NCBI GenBank assembly: GCA_009787435.1
Contig: WRFW01000219.1
Span: 1 to 25,886 of the forward strand
DNA from: Defluviitaleaceae bacterium
Lineage (GTDB): Bacteria > Bacillota > Clostridia > Lachnospirales > UBA5962
Direction of reading: 5' to 3'
DNA: 25,886 nucleotides
A program made the position numbers and the translations under genes. This document shows, piece by piece, positions 1 to 7,627 of this stretch (its first letter is position 1; each line of letters opens with the position of its first letter). Under the pieces are notes generated by a model. The model searched no databases, was not told the DNA's origin, and saw nothing but the letters and a program-made list of their open reading frames with translations.

Positions 1-64
1 ATGTGATTAATTTTAAACTTATCATTTTTCATGAAAAAAATTTATAAAAATTTATAATTTTCTA

Positions 65-93
65 TATACATCTTGCCAAAAATACGATATAAT
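65..93 (+). promoter_or_regulatory. trmB promoter, apparently leaderless
   Basis: A -35-like TATACA at 65-70 and a perfect -10 TATAAT at 88-93 are separated by exactly 17 nt. The -10 ends only 7 nt before the trmB ATG at 101, so transcription should start at or about 1 nt before the start codon. No AGGAGG-like site lies upstream of the ATG. The start point is inferred, not measured. Confidence 0.65.
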
Positions 94-100
94 TATTATT

Positions 101-745
101 ATGAGAAACAGAAAGAAAACATATACAGAAACAGAATTTTTGAATAACCCTTTTATAGTTAACTTTATAGATAGCAATGAAGATTTTATACACCTTGAAA
201 TTGGATGTGGAAAGGGAGGGTTCGCTATAGATATTTCTGAAAGAAATAAGCAAATTAGTTATGTTGCAATTGAAAGAGAAAGAGAAATAATAGTTATGGG
301 GGCTAAACGCCTCAGAGAGCTTAAAGAGGAGGGTAAGCACAGCGGAAATCTTCGTTTCATGCACATTAATGCAGACAATTTAAAAGATTTTTTCATAGAA
401 AATCAAATAGAAAGAATATATTTAAATTTTAGCGACCCTTGGCCAAATCGCAAAAAATGGCATAAAAAAAGGTTGACAGATTCTAAATATTTGAAAATTT
501 ATGAAAGTATTTTAAAAAGTGATGGCGAAATTCACTTAAAAACTGACAATAAAGAGTTTTATGAATTTTCATTGCAATCATTTATAAATAACCATTGGGC
601 TATAAAAGAAAATGAAACAAACTTACATAGCACTAATTTTCATACATCTGGTGAAAACATAATGACAGAGTATGAGAAAAAATTTTCTGAAAAAGGGATG
701 CCTATATATAGAATAGTAGCTTTAAAAACACACCGTTCTTTATAA
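101..745 (+). CDS. trmB: tRNA (guanine-N(7)-)-methyltransferase TrmB
   Basis: TrmB uses S-adenosylmethionine to methylate N7 of G46 in the tRNA variable loop and acts in the cytoplasm. The 214-aa length is normal for the bacterial family. The SAM-binding motif EIGCGKGGF lies at about residues 33-41. The signature SDPWPNRKKWHKKRL is present, followed by HLKTDN and the C-terminal TEYEKKF block, so all family landmarks are intact. The start at ATG 101 gives the expected N-terminus. There is no Shine-Dalgarno sequence, and a TATAAT box ends 7 nt upstream, so the mRNA is probably leaderless. The following gene starts about 66 nt downstream with no evident terminator between, so co-transcription with pepF is possible. 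Identification is secure from motifs. The leaderless mode is inference. Confidence 0.96.
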   Translation: MRNRKKTYTETEFLNNPFIVNFIDSNEDFIHLEIGCGKGGFAIDISERNKQISYVAIEREREIIVMGAKRLRELKEEGKHSGNLRFMHINADNLKDFFIENQIERIYLNFSDPWPNRKKWHKKRLTDSKYLKIYESILKSDGEIHLKTDNKEFYEFSLQSFINNHWAIKENETNLHSTNFHTSGENIMTEYEKKFSEKGMPIYRIVALKTHRSL

Positions 746-811
746 AGTGATAAGAGCCTATTTAAAAGGAACAATAGCTATATTAAAATATTGGCATATA
801 AGGTGGCAAAG

Positions 812-2563
812 ATGAATTTAAATTGGAACACAACTAGGCTTTATGAAAATTTAGAAGACCCAAAAATAAAAGAAGATATTAAAATTATAAAACACAAAAT
901 ATCTCAGCTAAAAGAGATAAACTTTAATTCTGAAGAAAATTATATACAAAAGCTTGAAACTTTTCTAAAAACAGATGATGAATTAGAAAATTTCACAAAT
1001 CCACTTCTCTATTCTCTTTTAATAACTTCTACAGACACAGAAAATTCTGAGGGTATAAAGCTTTTAAATCAAGTTCAAGAACTATTAGCAGATATTAATG
1101 TTGCTTTTTCAACTTTCAAAAAATTTGTAAGCAAAGTAGATATTTCAAAAGCTATAGCAGAAAGCAAACTTTGCAAGAAACATGAATTTATTTTAAATGA
1201 AGCTAAAATGAATGCAAAATATGCCCTTTCGGAAGAAGCAGAGTTAGTAGCTTCTAAATACGCTTTAAACGGCGGTAACTTTTGGGGTGAACTGCAAAAT
1301 CAACTTACTAGCACTTTAATGGTAGATATAGATTTAGAGGGTGAATTAAAAAAGTTGCCGCTTAGCGAAGTTAGAAGCATGGCTCATAAAAAAAGTGAGT
1401 ATCTTAGAAAAACTGCTTACCATGCAGAGCTTAAAGCTTACCCTAAAATAGAAAAATCTATAGCAGCAGCTTTAAACGCTATAAAAGGCGAAGCTATTCA
1501 AAAAGTTAAATTAAGAGGTTATGAATCTGTATTAGATATGAGCTTAGCAGAAGATAGAATGGATAAAAAAACTTTAGATGCCCTGTTAGGTGCTATGAAA
1601 GAGTCTTTGCCTATTTTTCAAAAATACTTTGCTCATAAAGCAAAGCTTCTAGGCCATGTAGATGGAAAGCTTCCTTTTTATGATATCGCAGCACCAATAG
1701 GAAAAAATGAGCTTAAATTTTCTCTTGAAGAAGCTTGTGAATTCGTTGAAAAAAACTTCACTAAATTTAGTGATGATTTAGGTAGTTTCGTTAAAAATGC
1801 TTTTGCAAACGATTGGGTAGATTGGTACCCTAAAGAGGGGAAGACAGACGGGGCTTTTTGTCTGAATATAAAGCCTATAAAAGAAAGCAGAGTTTTAATG
1901 AATTTCACAAGCAATTTTTACGATGTTACAACGCTTGCTCATGAATTTGGACACGCTTATCATAATGAAGCTTTAAAAAATGAAACTGCTTTAAATAGTA
2001 ACTATGGTATGTCTATAGCTGAAACATCAAGCACTTTTTGTGAAACTATAGTTTTTAATTCAGCTCTTGAAAATGCAAATAAATCACAAAAAATATCTAT
2101 TTTAGAAGCAAACATAGCAGAAGCAGCAGCTGTAATAGTAGATATATACAGTAGGTTTTTATTTGAAGATAGTGTTATAAAAAGGCGTGAAAATGGAAGC
2201 CTTTCTGTAGATGAGCTTAAAGAATTAATGTTAGATTCCCAAAAGCAAGCTTATGGAAGCTCTTTAAGCTGTTTTCATCCATATATGTGGCTCTGCAAAT
2301 CACATTATTATGAAGTTAATTATAACTATTATAATTTTCCATACGCATATGGGCTTCTATTTGGATACGGTCTATATTCTATTTACTTAGAAGAGGGGCA
2401 AAGCTTCGCACCGAAATATAAAGAGCTTCTCTGTTTAACTGGTCAAAAAAATCTTCATGAAATTGGGAAAGTGGTTGGGATAGACGTTCAAGATATTAAT
2501 TTTTGGCGTAAGTCTTTAAAAGTGATTGAAAAAAATATAAATGAATTTTTAGAGTTAGCTTAG
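812..2563 (+). CDS. pepF: oligoendopeptidase F family protein (M3B), copy 1
   Basis: A cytoplasmic zinc metallopeptidase that cuts short peptides. The zinc site HEFGHAYH begins at about residue 377 and is preceded by TLA. The third ligand is probably the Glu in the downstream IAETSSTFCE segment. At 583 aa the length fits PepF/M3B enzymes. The frame is open from a TTG at 791, but ATG 812 is the better start because AGGTGG at 801-806 sits 5 nt before it. It is followed after 94 nt by a second, clearly related peptidase, so the pair is a tandem duplication. Copy 1 has DGAFCLN where copy 2 has GGAFCSN near the substrate cleft, which could reflect different peptide preference (inference). The peptidases may process peptides imported by the permeases at the end of the window, but no direct link is visible. 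Confidence 0.93.
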   Translation: MNLNWNTTRLYENLEDPKIKEDIKIIKHKISQLKEINFNSEENYIQKLETFLKTDDELENFTNPLLYSLLITSTDTENSEGIKLLNQVQELLADINVAFSTFKKFVSKVDISKAIAESKLCKKHEFILNEAKMNAKYALSEEAELVASKYALNGGNFWGELQNQLTSTLMVDIDLEGELKKLPLSEVRSMAHKKSEYLRKTAYHAELKAYPKIEKSIAAALNAIKGEAIQKVKLRGYESVLDMSLAEDRMDKKTLDALLGAMKESLPIFQKYFAHKAKLLGHVDGKLPFYDIAAPIGKNELKFSLEEACEFVEKNFTKFSDDLGSFVKNAFANDWVDWYPKEGKTDGAFCLNIKPIKESRVLMNFTSNFYDVTTLAHEFGHAYHNEALKNETALNSNYGMSIAETSSTFCETIVFNSALENANKSQKISILEANIAEAAAVIVDIYSRFLFEDSVIKRRENGSLSVDELKELMLDSQKQAYGSSLSCFHPYMWLCKSHYYEVNYNYYNFPYAYGLLFGYGLYSIYLEEGQSFAPKYKELLCLTGQKNLHEIGKVVGIDVQDINFWRKSLKVIEKNINEFLELA

Positions 2564-2657
2564 CTTATAAAGAGCTTACTGTTATCGCTCTCCATTATAA
2601 AAGGCAATGAACTAACTAATATTTTAAAAATAAATAATTTAGAGGTGAAAAGAAAAT

Positions 2658-4427
2658 ATGAAAAACTCAGACAAATGGAATTTAGACAAACTTTATAAAG
2701 GCTTTGATGAAGAATTTAAAAGAGATGCAGAAGGTTTAAAGGCAGCAATTGAAGATTTAACTTCTTATTCAAAAATTGAATTTAATTCAAGCGAAAACTC
2801 AGTAGCAAAAATAGAAACCTATTTGAAGAAAAAAATAGATTTGGAATACTATACAAAAACAGTTAAGTATGTGAGTTTAGTTTTAAGTGCTGATAATGAA
2901 AATTCAGAAGCAATTAAATACCGTGCTCAGCTTATGCAAGCTAATTCTTCTCTTTCTGTTCCTGAAACTCTTTTTGAAAAATTTCTTAAAGATTTAAATA
3001 TAAGTGATCTAGTAGCTAATTCACAATTTTTAAAAGAGCATGAATTTATTTTAAATTTTTCAAAGGAAAGTGCAAACCATAGGCTTTCAGAAGCAGAAGA
3101 ATTAGTCTTATCAAAAATTAAAATGAATGCAGCGGATTCATGGTCAAACCTTTGGAGAGAACTAACTTCAACATTAGATGTGGAATTAGAATTAGATGGC
3201 GAAGTGAAAAATATACCTCTTAGCCTTGTGCGTTCTCTTGCAAAAGATTCAGACTCAAATGTTAGAAAAAAAGCTCTTGAAGCAGAGCTCGCAGCTTACC
3301 CTAAAATAGAAAAATCGGCAGCCGCTGCCCTCAGTGCTATAAAAGGCGAAGCTATTACTATTTCTAATCTTCGTGGGTATGAAAGCGTATTAAATATGAC
3401 TTTAAAACACTCCAGAATGGACAGTGAAACTTTAGAAGCACTTCTTTCTGCTATGAAAGAATTTTTGCCAATGTTTCAAAAATATTTTACCCACAAAGCA
3501 AAGCTTTTAGGGCACACAAATGGAAAGCTTCCTTTTTATGATTTGCACGCACCAGTTGGCAATGCTGAAGATATGATTTTCACAAGAGAAGCTGCTGAAA
3601 AATTTATAATAGAAAACTTCATGAATTTTAGTGAAGATTTAGGTAGCTTTGTAAAAAATGCATTTGCAAATGAATGGGTAGACTGGTACCCTAGAAAAGG
3701 GAAAGTTGGTGGTGCTTTTTGTTCAAATATTACCTCTATTAAAGAAAGTCGTGTTTTAATGAATTTTAATAACAGTTTTGACGATGTAGCAACGCTTGCT
3801 CATGAATTTGGGCACGCATATCATGGGGACTCTTTCAAAGATTCAACCCCATTAAATTCAACATATTCTATGCCTATTGCAGAAGTTGCAAGCACCTTTT
3901 GTGAAACTATAATATTTAATGCAGCTTTTGAAAATGCCACAGAAGACCAAAAGATTAGTATTTTAGAAACAAATCTTCTAGGATCAAGTCAAATAATTGT
4001 AGATATTTACAGCAGATTTTTATTTGAAGATGAAATAATAAGAAGACGTGAAAAAGGTGCACTTTTAACTGAAGAGTTAAAAGAACTTATGATAGATGTT
4101 CAAAAACAAACATATGGCGAAGCTCTAGTAGATTACCACCCATATATGTGGTTGAATAAAACCCATTATTATAATGCAAATTTAAACTATTACAATTTCC
4201 CTTATGCTTATGGGCTTCTTTTTGCAAAAGGTTTATATGGCATTTATAAAAAAGAGGGTGCTTCTTTTACACAAAAATATAAAGAACTTTTAACAGCTAC
4301 AGGAAAAAATGACTTATATGAAGTTGGCAAAATAGTTGGAATAAACGTTCATGATATAGAATTTTGGAGAGAGGGTTTAAGAGAAATTGAACAAGAAATA
4401 GAAGCATTTACAAAGCTAGGTTTGTAG
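2658..4427 (+). CDS. pepF: oligoendopeptidase F family protein (M3B), copy 2
   Basis: A second M3B zinc oligopeptidase of 589 aa, paralogous to the gene just upstream. Long stretches match, for example around KIEKSAAAAL, LRGYESVLNMTL, HKAKLLGH and GKLPFYD. HEFGHAYH begins at residue 382 and is followed by PIAEVASTFCE with the presumed third zinc ligand. The substrate-cleft segment reads GGAFCSN, the usual PepF form, whereas copy 1 has DGAFCLN. The start at ATG 2658 is supported by AGAGGTGA about 10 nt upstream. The 94-nt gap from copy 1 holds only a weak hairpin without a U-run, so both copies may be read together. Immediately after the stop codon lies the structured repeat at 4429-4549. The family call is secure; the substrate is unknown. 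Confidence 0.94.
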   Translation: MKNSDKWNLDKLYKGFDEEFKRDAEGLKAAIEDLTSYSKIEFNSSENSVAKIETYLKKKIDLEYYTKTVKYVSLVLSADNENSEAIKYRAQLMQANSSLSVPETLFEKFLKDLNISDLVANSQFLKEHEFILNFSKESANHRLSEAEELVLSKIKMNAADSWSNLWRELTSTLDVELELDGEVKNIPLSLVRSLAKDSDSNVRKKALEAELAAYPKIEKSAAAALSAIKGEAITISNLRGYESVLNMTLKHSRMDSETLEALLSAMKEFLPMFQKYFTHKAKLLGHTNGKLPFYDLHAPVGNAEDMIFTREAAEKFIIENFMNFSEDLGSFVKNAFANEWVDWYPRKGKVGGAFCSNITSIKESRVLMNFNNSFDDVATLAHEFGHAYHGDSFKDSTPLNSTYSMPIAEVASTFCETIIFNAAFENATEDQKISILETNLLGSSQIIVDIYSRFLFEDEIIRRREKGALLTEELKELMIDVQKQTYGEALVDYHPYMWLNKTHYYNANLNYYNFPYAYGLLFAKGLYGIYKKEGASFTQKYKELLTATGKNDLYEVGKIVGINVHDIEFWREGLREIEQEIEAFTKLGL

Positions 4428-4428
4428 T

Positions 4429-4549
4429 CAATTGGGTATCTCTAAAAACTGACTTTTTTAGTGTTTAGCTTTCCCATTGTAGTCCAAAGAATGGGTTAGA
4501 TTTAACGTGCCTTTCTAAAAACGGTTAAGTTTTTAGAGGCACTCAATTA
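4429..4549 (+). repeat. structured intergenic element, copy A
   Basis: The element fills the gap between the pepF copy 2 stop and the next ribosome site. Its ends, 4430-4450 and 4528-4548, are inverted repeats of 21 nt in which 20 positions can pair (two as G-U). It also contains local hairpins: CTAAAAA/TTTTTAG at 4442-4461, CCCATT/AATGGG in the middle, and GTGCC/GGCAC extended by TCTAAAAAC/GTTTTTAGA at 4507-4542. The right end can pair either with the left end or with the third hairpin's own left arm, so two folds compete. A related copy lies at 19690-19802 and a half copy at 6223-6282. Confidence 0.75.
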
Positions 4550-4581
4550 TAAAAAAATAAAATTTAGGAGTGTAGAAGATT

Positions 4582-5250
4582 ATGAAAAAATTATTACTAA
4601 CAGTTTTATCAACAGTAGCTTTAACAGCAACAGCATATGGGTCTATATCCGTAACAGGGACAGGTACAATTAATGCAGAAGCAGATATTGCGATAATAAG
4701 CATGGGTGTTCGCATACAAGATGAAAACGTTAGCACTGCTCTTACACATTCAACAGAGTTAATGAATAGCATTTCAGAAGTATTAGAAGCGTTAGGTGTT
4801 TCTCAAATTACTACTTCTAATTTTAATATTTGGGAAACTTGGGACTTTAGCCATGAAACAGGTGAAAGTATTATGGTTCACCAAGTTAGTAACAATTTAG
4901 ACGTTTTAGTTGATGATTTTAGCATTATAAATGAAGTTATAGAGAGCAGCGTTAATGCAGGTGCAACCGATATTTGGATAAGATTTCAAAGCTCTAATGT
5001 TGAATATTATAGAGAAAGAGCACTTGAATTAGCAATCACAAATGCAAATAGAAGAGCTTCTATAATTGCAAATGCTTTAAATAGACCTTTAGGGGCTATA
5101 TTATCCGTTTCAACAGATGATGGTTTTTTTGTTGACCCTATACCTCTTATTTCTCCGCGTGTTGAGCAAGATATTGCATTAGCGGCAAATCATATTGTGC
5201 ATCCTGGGCAAGTTACTATTTCGCAAATTGTGAGAATAACATTTGAGTAA
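4582..5250 (+). CDS. secreted SIMPL domain-containing protein (DUF541)
   Basis: A 222-aa protein with an N-terminal secretion signal. Residues 1-20 consist of a KK charge, a hydrophobic run (LLLTVLSTVALTATA) and then YGS. The rest fits the SIMPL/DUF541 fold, beginning with ISVTGTGTINAEADIA, which matches the family's opening strand 'V.G.G.v...PD.A'. The family includes Brucella BP26 and E. coli YggE; its biochemical role is poorly known, with oxidative-stress links reported for some members. No lipobox cysteine or sortase motif is visible, so it is probably released or loosely wall-bound. TAGGAG at 4565-4570 is the likely ribosome site, with an 11-nt spacing. The stop TAA shares one base with the ATG of the glycosyltransferase, indicating translational coupling. 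Confidence 0.85.
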   Translation: MKKLLLTVLSTVALTATAYGSISVTGTGTINAEADIAIISMGVRIQDENVSTALTHSTELMNSISEVLEALGVSQITTSNFNIWETWDFSHETGESIMVHQVSNNLDVLVDDFSIINEVIESSVNAGATDIWIRFQSSNVEYYRERALELAITNANRRASIIANALNRPLGAILSVSTDDGFFVDPIPLISPRVEQDIALAANHIVHPGQVTISQIVRITFE

Positions 5251-6191
5251 TGAAATATTCGGTTGTAATACCAGCGTATAATGAAGAAGAAGTTTTGCAC
5301 GCTTGCCATAAACAGCTTACAGAAGTTATGAAAAGCTTAGGCGAGCCATATGAGCTAATTTTTGTAGACGATGGTAGTAAAGATAAAACGCTTCAAATTT
5401 TAAAAGAGATTTCAAATGAAGATGAAAATATCCGTGTTATAAGCTTTTCAAGAAATTATGGCCACCAAATAGCTATAACTGCTGGAATGGATTATTCAAA
5501 AGGTGAAGCTGTTGTAGTAATTGATGCAGATTTACAAGACCCGCCAGCTTTAATTCCTAAAATGATAGAAAAATGGAAAGAGGGTTTTCACGTTGTATAT
5601 GCCAAACGTATTAAAAGGAAAGGTGAAAGTTTTTTTAAAAAGGTAACTGCTAAAGTTTATTATAGGCTTTTAAATAGTTTAACTACTATAGATATACCTG
5701 TAGACACAGGTGATTTTAGGTTAATAGACAGGCAAATAGCTGATATTTTGAAAAATGATATTCGTGAAAAAAATAGATATATCCGCGGCTTAGTAGCTTG
5801 GATAGGCTTCAATCAAACATTTATAGAATATGAAAGAGATGAAAGGCTAGCTGGTGAAACTAAATATCCATTAAAAAAGATGATTAAATTTGCGATAGAT
5901 GGGCTCACTAGCTTTTCATATAAGCCGCTTAAAATAGCTACTAAAATAGGGTTTATATTTTCTTTTGCCGCTTTTATTCACCTTTGCTATGTAGTAATAG
6001 AAGCTCTATTTTTCTATAGAACTAACCCGGGTTGGGCTTCTTTAATGAGCGTAATTCTTTTTAGCCAAGGTATTATTTTAATTATACTAGGCATACTTGG
6101 TGAATATATGGGGCGTATTTTCAAAGAAGCAAAAGACAGGCCGATATATTTAGTGCAAGAAGTTTTGGGATATAAAGAAAAGGAAACCTAA
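5250..6191 (+). CDS. GT2 family glycosyltransferase, polyprenyl-phosphate type (DPM1/GtrB-like)
   Basis: A 313-aa membrane-anchored glycosyltransferase. The GT-A domain opens with SVVIPAYNEEEVL, carries the nucleotide-binding VDDGSKD at about residues 40-46 and the metal-binding VIDADLQDPP at about 90-99. It continues through the SRNYGHQIA block typical of dolichol/undecaprenyl-phosphate sugar transferases. Two C-terminal membrane helices follow, at about residues 232-252 and 265-285. Enzymes of this type load a sugar from a nucleotide donor onto a lipid phosphate for later transfer outside the cell. The donor cannot be told from sequence. The ATG overlaps the previous stop (TAATG) and there is no own ribosome site, so translation depends on the SIMPL gene. 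The stop codon lies inside a terminator hairpin. Confidence 0.9.
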   Translation: MKYSVVIPAYNEEEVLHACHKQLTEVMKSLGEPYELIFVDDGSKDKTLQILKEISNEDENIRVISFSRNYGHQIAITAGMDYSKGEAVVVIDADLQDPPALIPKMIEKWKEGFHVVYAKRIKRKGESFFKKVTAKVYYRLLNSLTTIDIPVDTGDFRLIDRQIADILKNDIREKNRYIRGLVAWIGFNQTFIEYERDERLAGETKYPLKKMIKFAIDGLTSFSYKPLKIATKIGFIFSFAAFIHLCYVVIEALFFYRTNPGWASLMSVILFSQGIILIILGILGEYMGRIFKEAKDRPIYLVQEVLGYKEKET

Positions 6192-6206
6192 AAGGTTTCC
6201 TTTTTT
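6178..6206. terminator. bidirectional terminator containing the glycosyltransferase stop codon
   Basis: GGAAACC at 6182-6188 pairs with GGTTTCC at 6194-6200, extended by A-T pairs. A T-run at 6201-6206 follows on the plus strand and TTTTCTTT on the minus strand. The loop holds the TAA stop codon of the glycosyltransferase, so the left arm is coding. It can serve both this gene and the convergent dusB. Confidence 0.85.
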
Positions 6207-6222
6207 GCTTAATTTTCTTTTA

Positions 6223-6282
6223 AAAGAGCGGGTTATCTTTAACGCACCTAAAAAACTAATTATTTTATAGGTTTTCAATTAT
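6223..6282 (+). repeat. partial copy C of the structured intergenic element
   Basis: The stretch 6223-6244 matches 4486-4507 of copy A at 18 of 22 positions (AAAGA..GGGTTA..TTTAACG). It then continues with CACC, TAAAAAAC, a loop, and TAGG leading to TTCAATTAT, the same order as copy A. The left half is not clearly preserved. The right end runs into dusB, so the dusB stop codon (6265-6267) lies within the repeat. Confidence 0.6.
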
Positions 6283-7233
6283 GGCTTTTAAATCTTCATA
6301 GCTTTCTATTTTTCCTATAATAGCCCTGAGAGCTGCTGCTCCTTTCATTCCTTTTATATAATGGCCTGTGTGTCTTCTCATTTCTCTTATTGCTGTATAC
6401 TCGCCTTTATATTCTATTAATCTTTTTGCGTGTTCTAAACATTTATTAATTTTATCTTCTTTGCTAGGCGGTGCTAATCTTTCACCAGTTTTAAGGAAAT
6501 GATTTATTTCAGAAAATACCCAAGGGTTTCCGAATGTGCCCCGCCCTATCATTATTGCATCACACTTCGTTACATTAAACACATTCATTGCAGAATCAAC
6601 ATCTACAACATCTCCACTGTGTATAACAGGAATAGTTACAGCTTCTTTAACTCTTGCTACTATTTCAAGGTCTGCCAAACCCTCATAATATTGCTCTCTC
6701 ATTCTTCCGTGCACAGCTATTGCCTTTGCACCGTTTTCTTCTGCAGCTTTTGCAACATCAACAGCCGTTACCTTTCCGTCTATCCCTTTTCTTATTTTAA
6801 CAGTCATCGGTTTTTTTATTGCCTCACTCACTTTTTTAACCAACTTTCCAACGTGTTTATAATCTGCAAGAAGCCCTGCACCCTCGCCATGCTTCACAAC
6901 TTTTGGAACAGGGCAGCCCATATTAATATCTAAAATATCAAATGGCAAATCTTCTATCATAGTTGCGGCTTTTGCTATAGTTTCGGGGTCTGCACCGAAA
7001 AGCTGTATTGTAACTGGTCTTTCTATGTCTGAAGTTTCTGTTAGTTTTTTTGTGTTTTCGCTTTCATAAACGATTCCTTTAGAGCTTATAAGCTCGCTAT
7101 AAACTAAGCCTGCCCCTAATTCTCTGCAAATTTCTCTAAAAGGTAAGTCTGTAACACCTGCCATAGGTGCAAGAAATATATTTCCTTTCGTCGTTATGTT
7201 TCCTATTTGTATATCCTTTAAAAAATTATTCAT
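6265..7233 (-). CDS. dusB: tRNA-dihydrouridine synthase DusB
   Basis: A flavin enzyme that reduces specific uridines of tRNA to dihydrouridine using NADPH. At 322 aa the length is normal. It shows LAPMAGVTDLPFR near the N-terminus (FMN site), the NMGCPVPKV motif with the catalytic Cys at about residue 107, HGRMREQYYEG, and IMIGRGTFGNPWVF for phosphate/FMN binding. The frame extends upstream to 7290, but ATG at 7233 is chosen. The upstream extension (MRAKVIKYKYNLFLGVNTQ) has no family resemblance, and AGGAG lies 11-12 nt before this ATG. A TATAAT lies further upstream without a clear -35. The gene is alone on its strand, convergent with the glycosyltransferase. In many Firmicutes dusB sits elsewhere in a pan/lysS context, not seen here. 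Its last codons lie in repeat copy C. Confidence 0.94.
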   Translation of the reverse strand: MNNFLKDIQIGNITTKGNIFLAPMAGVTDLPFREICRELGAGLVYSELISSKGIVYESENTKKLTETSDIERPVTIQLFGADPETIAKAATMIEDLPFDILDINMGCPVPKVVKHGEGAGLLADYKHVGKLVKKVSEAIKKPMTVKIRKGIDGKVTAVDVAKAAEENGAKAIAVHGRMREQYYEGLADLEIVARVKEAVTIPVIHSGDVVDVDSAMNVFNVTKCDAIMIGRGTFGNPWVFSEINHFLKTGERLAPPSKEDKINKCLEHAKRLIEYKGEYTAIREMRRHTGHYIKGMKGAAALRAIIGKIESYEDLKAIIENL

Positions 7234-7310
7234 TTGTGTGTTTACTCCTAAAAAAAGATTATATTTATATTTTATAACTTTTGCCCGCATATGTAAAGGT
7301 TTTTTTTAAC

Positions 7311-7340
7311 CACATGCGGTGGGGCTATAATTTAGGGTAG
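7311..7340 (+). repeat. short hairpin repeat, unit D1
   Basis: This 30-bp unit matches 7399-7428 at 25 of 30 positions, with core TGCGGTGG.GCTATAA. Its left part folds as CCAC-ATGCG-GTGG (7310-7322). It is followed by TAGTTC...GAACTA. Related units on the opposite strand lie after mnmG at 15043-15148. Confidence 0.6.
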
Positions 7341-7398
7341 TTCTATAAAGAACTATGCCTTAGATAGATTTATTAAAATTAAAAACAAGCGAAGCTTG

Positions 7399-7428
7399 CA
7401 CCTGCGGTGGAGCTATAACTGAGGGTGG
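7399..7428 (+). repeat. short hairpin repeat, unit D2
   Basis: Second unit, 88 nt from the first. The small hairpin is kept with different bases (CACC-TGC-GGTG, 7399-7409), and the core GGAGCTATAA follows. An imperfect stem GGCTA...TAGCC comes after it. Confidence 0.6.
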
Positions 7429-7563
7429 CTATTTTAGTTTGTGAAATAAAACTCTGTTAATTAGCCTAGCTGGCAAGTGTTTTTGAAAATGATAATAAAC
7501 TAACCAATGTTTTATTTATTTTGTATACAATTTTGATATTTTATAAATATTTTTTATTTGTTA

Positions 7564-7593
7564 TTGACAAATATGTGTCTTTCGGTGTATAAT
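7564..7593 (+). promoter_or_regulatory. cstA promoter, consensus sigma-A type
   Basis: A perfect TTGACA at 7564-7569 and a perfect TATAAT at 7588-7593 are 18 nt apart. Transcription should begin near 7600, leaving a leader of about 28 nt with GGAGGG at 7615-7620. The -35 lies within a small inverted repeat (TTTGT/ACAAA), a possible but unproven regulatory site. Confidence 0.85.
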
Positions 7594-7627
7594 AATATAT
7601 ATAAAAATTATTTTGGAGGGTAAGATT

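Larger units (their letters stand above)
7234..7627. other. gene-free region between divergent dusB and cstA
   Basis: About 390 nt without a credible ORF. In order it holds the dusB leader, a hairpin with arms CCGCAT (7285-7290) and ATGCGG (7314-7319), and two copies of a 30-bp repeat (7311-7340 and 7399-7428). Each repeat is followed by an inverted repeat, TAGTTC/GAACTA after the first and GGCTA/TAGCC after the second. An AT-rich stretch and the cstA promoter follow. No riboswitch class was recognised. Confidence 0.6.

Noticed and set aside
62..364. Minus-strand 100-codon ORF opposite trmB.
   Set aside because: It lies antisense to a gene with all TrmB motifs and has no ribosome site or recognisable domain.
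4429..4549. Interpretation of copy A as an insertion sequence remnant.
   Set aside because: There is no transposase fragment and no clear target-site duplication; a non-autonomous element or structured RNA remains possible and is reported as a repeat.
6499..6933. Plus-strand 144-codon ORF inside dusB.
   Set aside because: It is antisense to conserved DusB motifs; the Cys/Tyr/Phe-rich translation is typical of a shadow frame.
7399..7440. AACTGAGGGTGG resembles the T-box antiterminator core.
   Set aside because: The ACCGCG part that pairs with it is missing, there is no Stem I or terminator, it lies upstream of the mapped cstA promoter, and a variant occurs a second time 88 nt away as part of a repeat.
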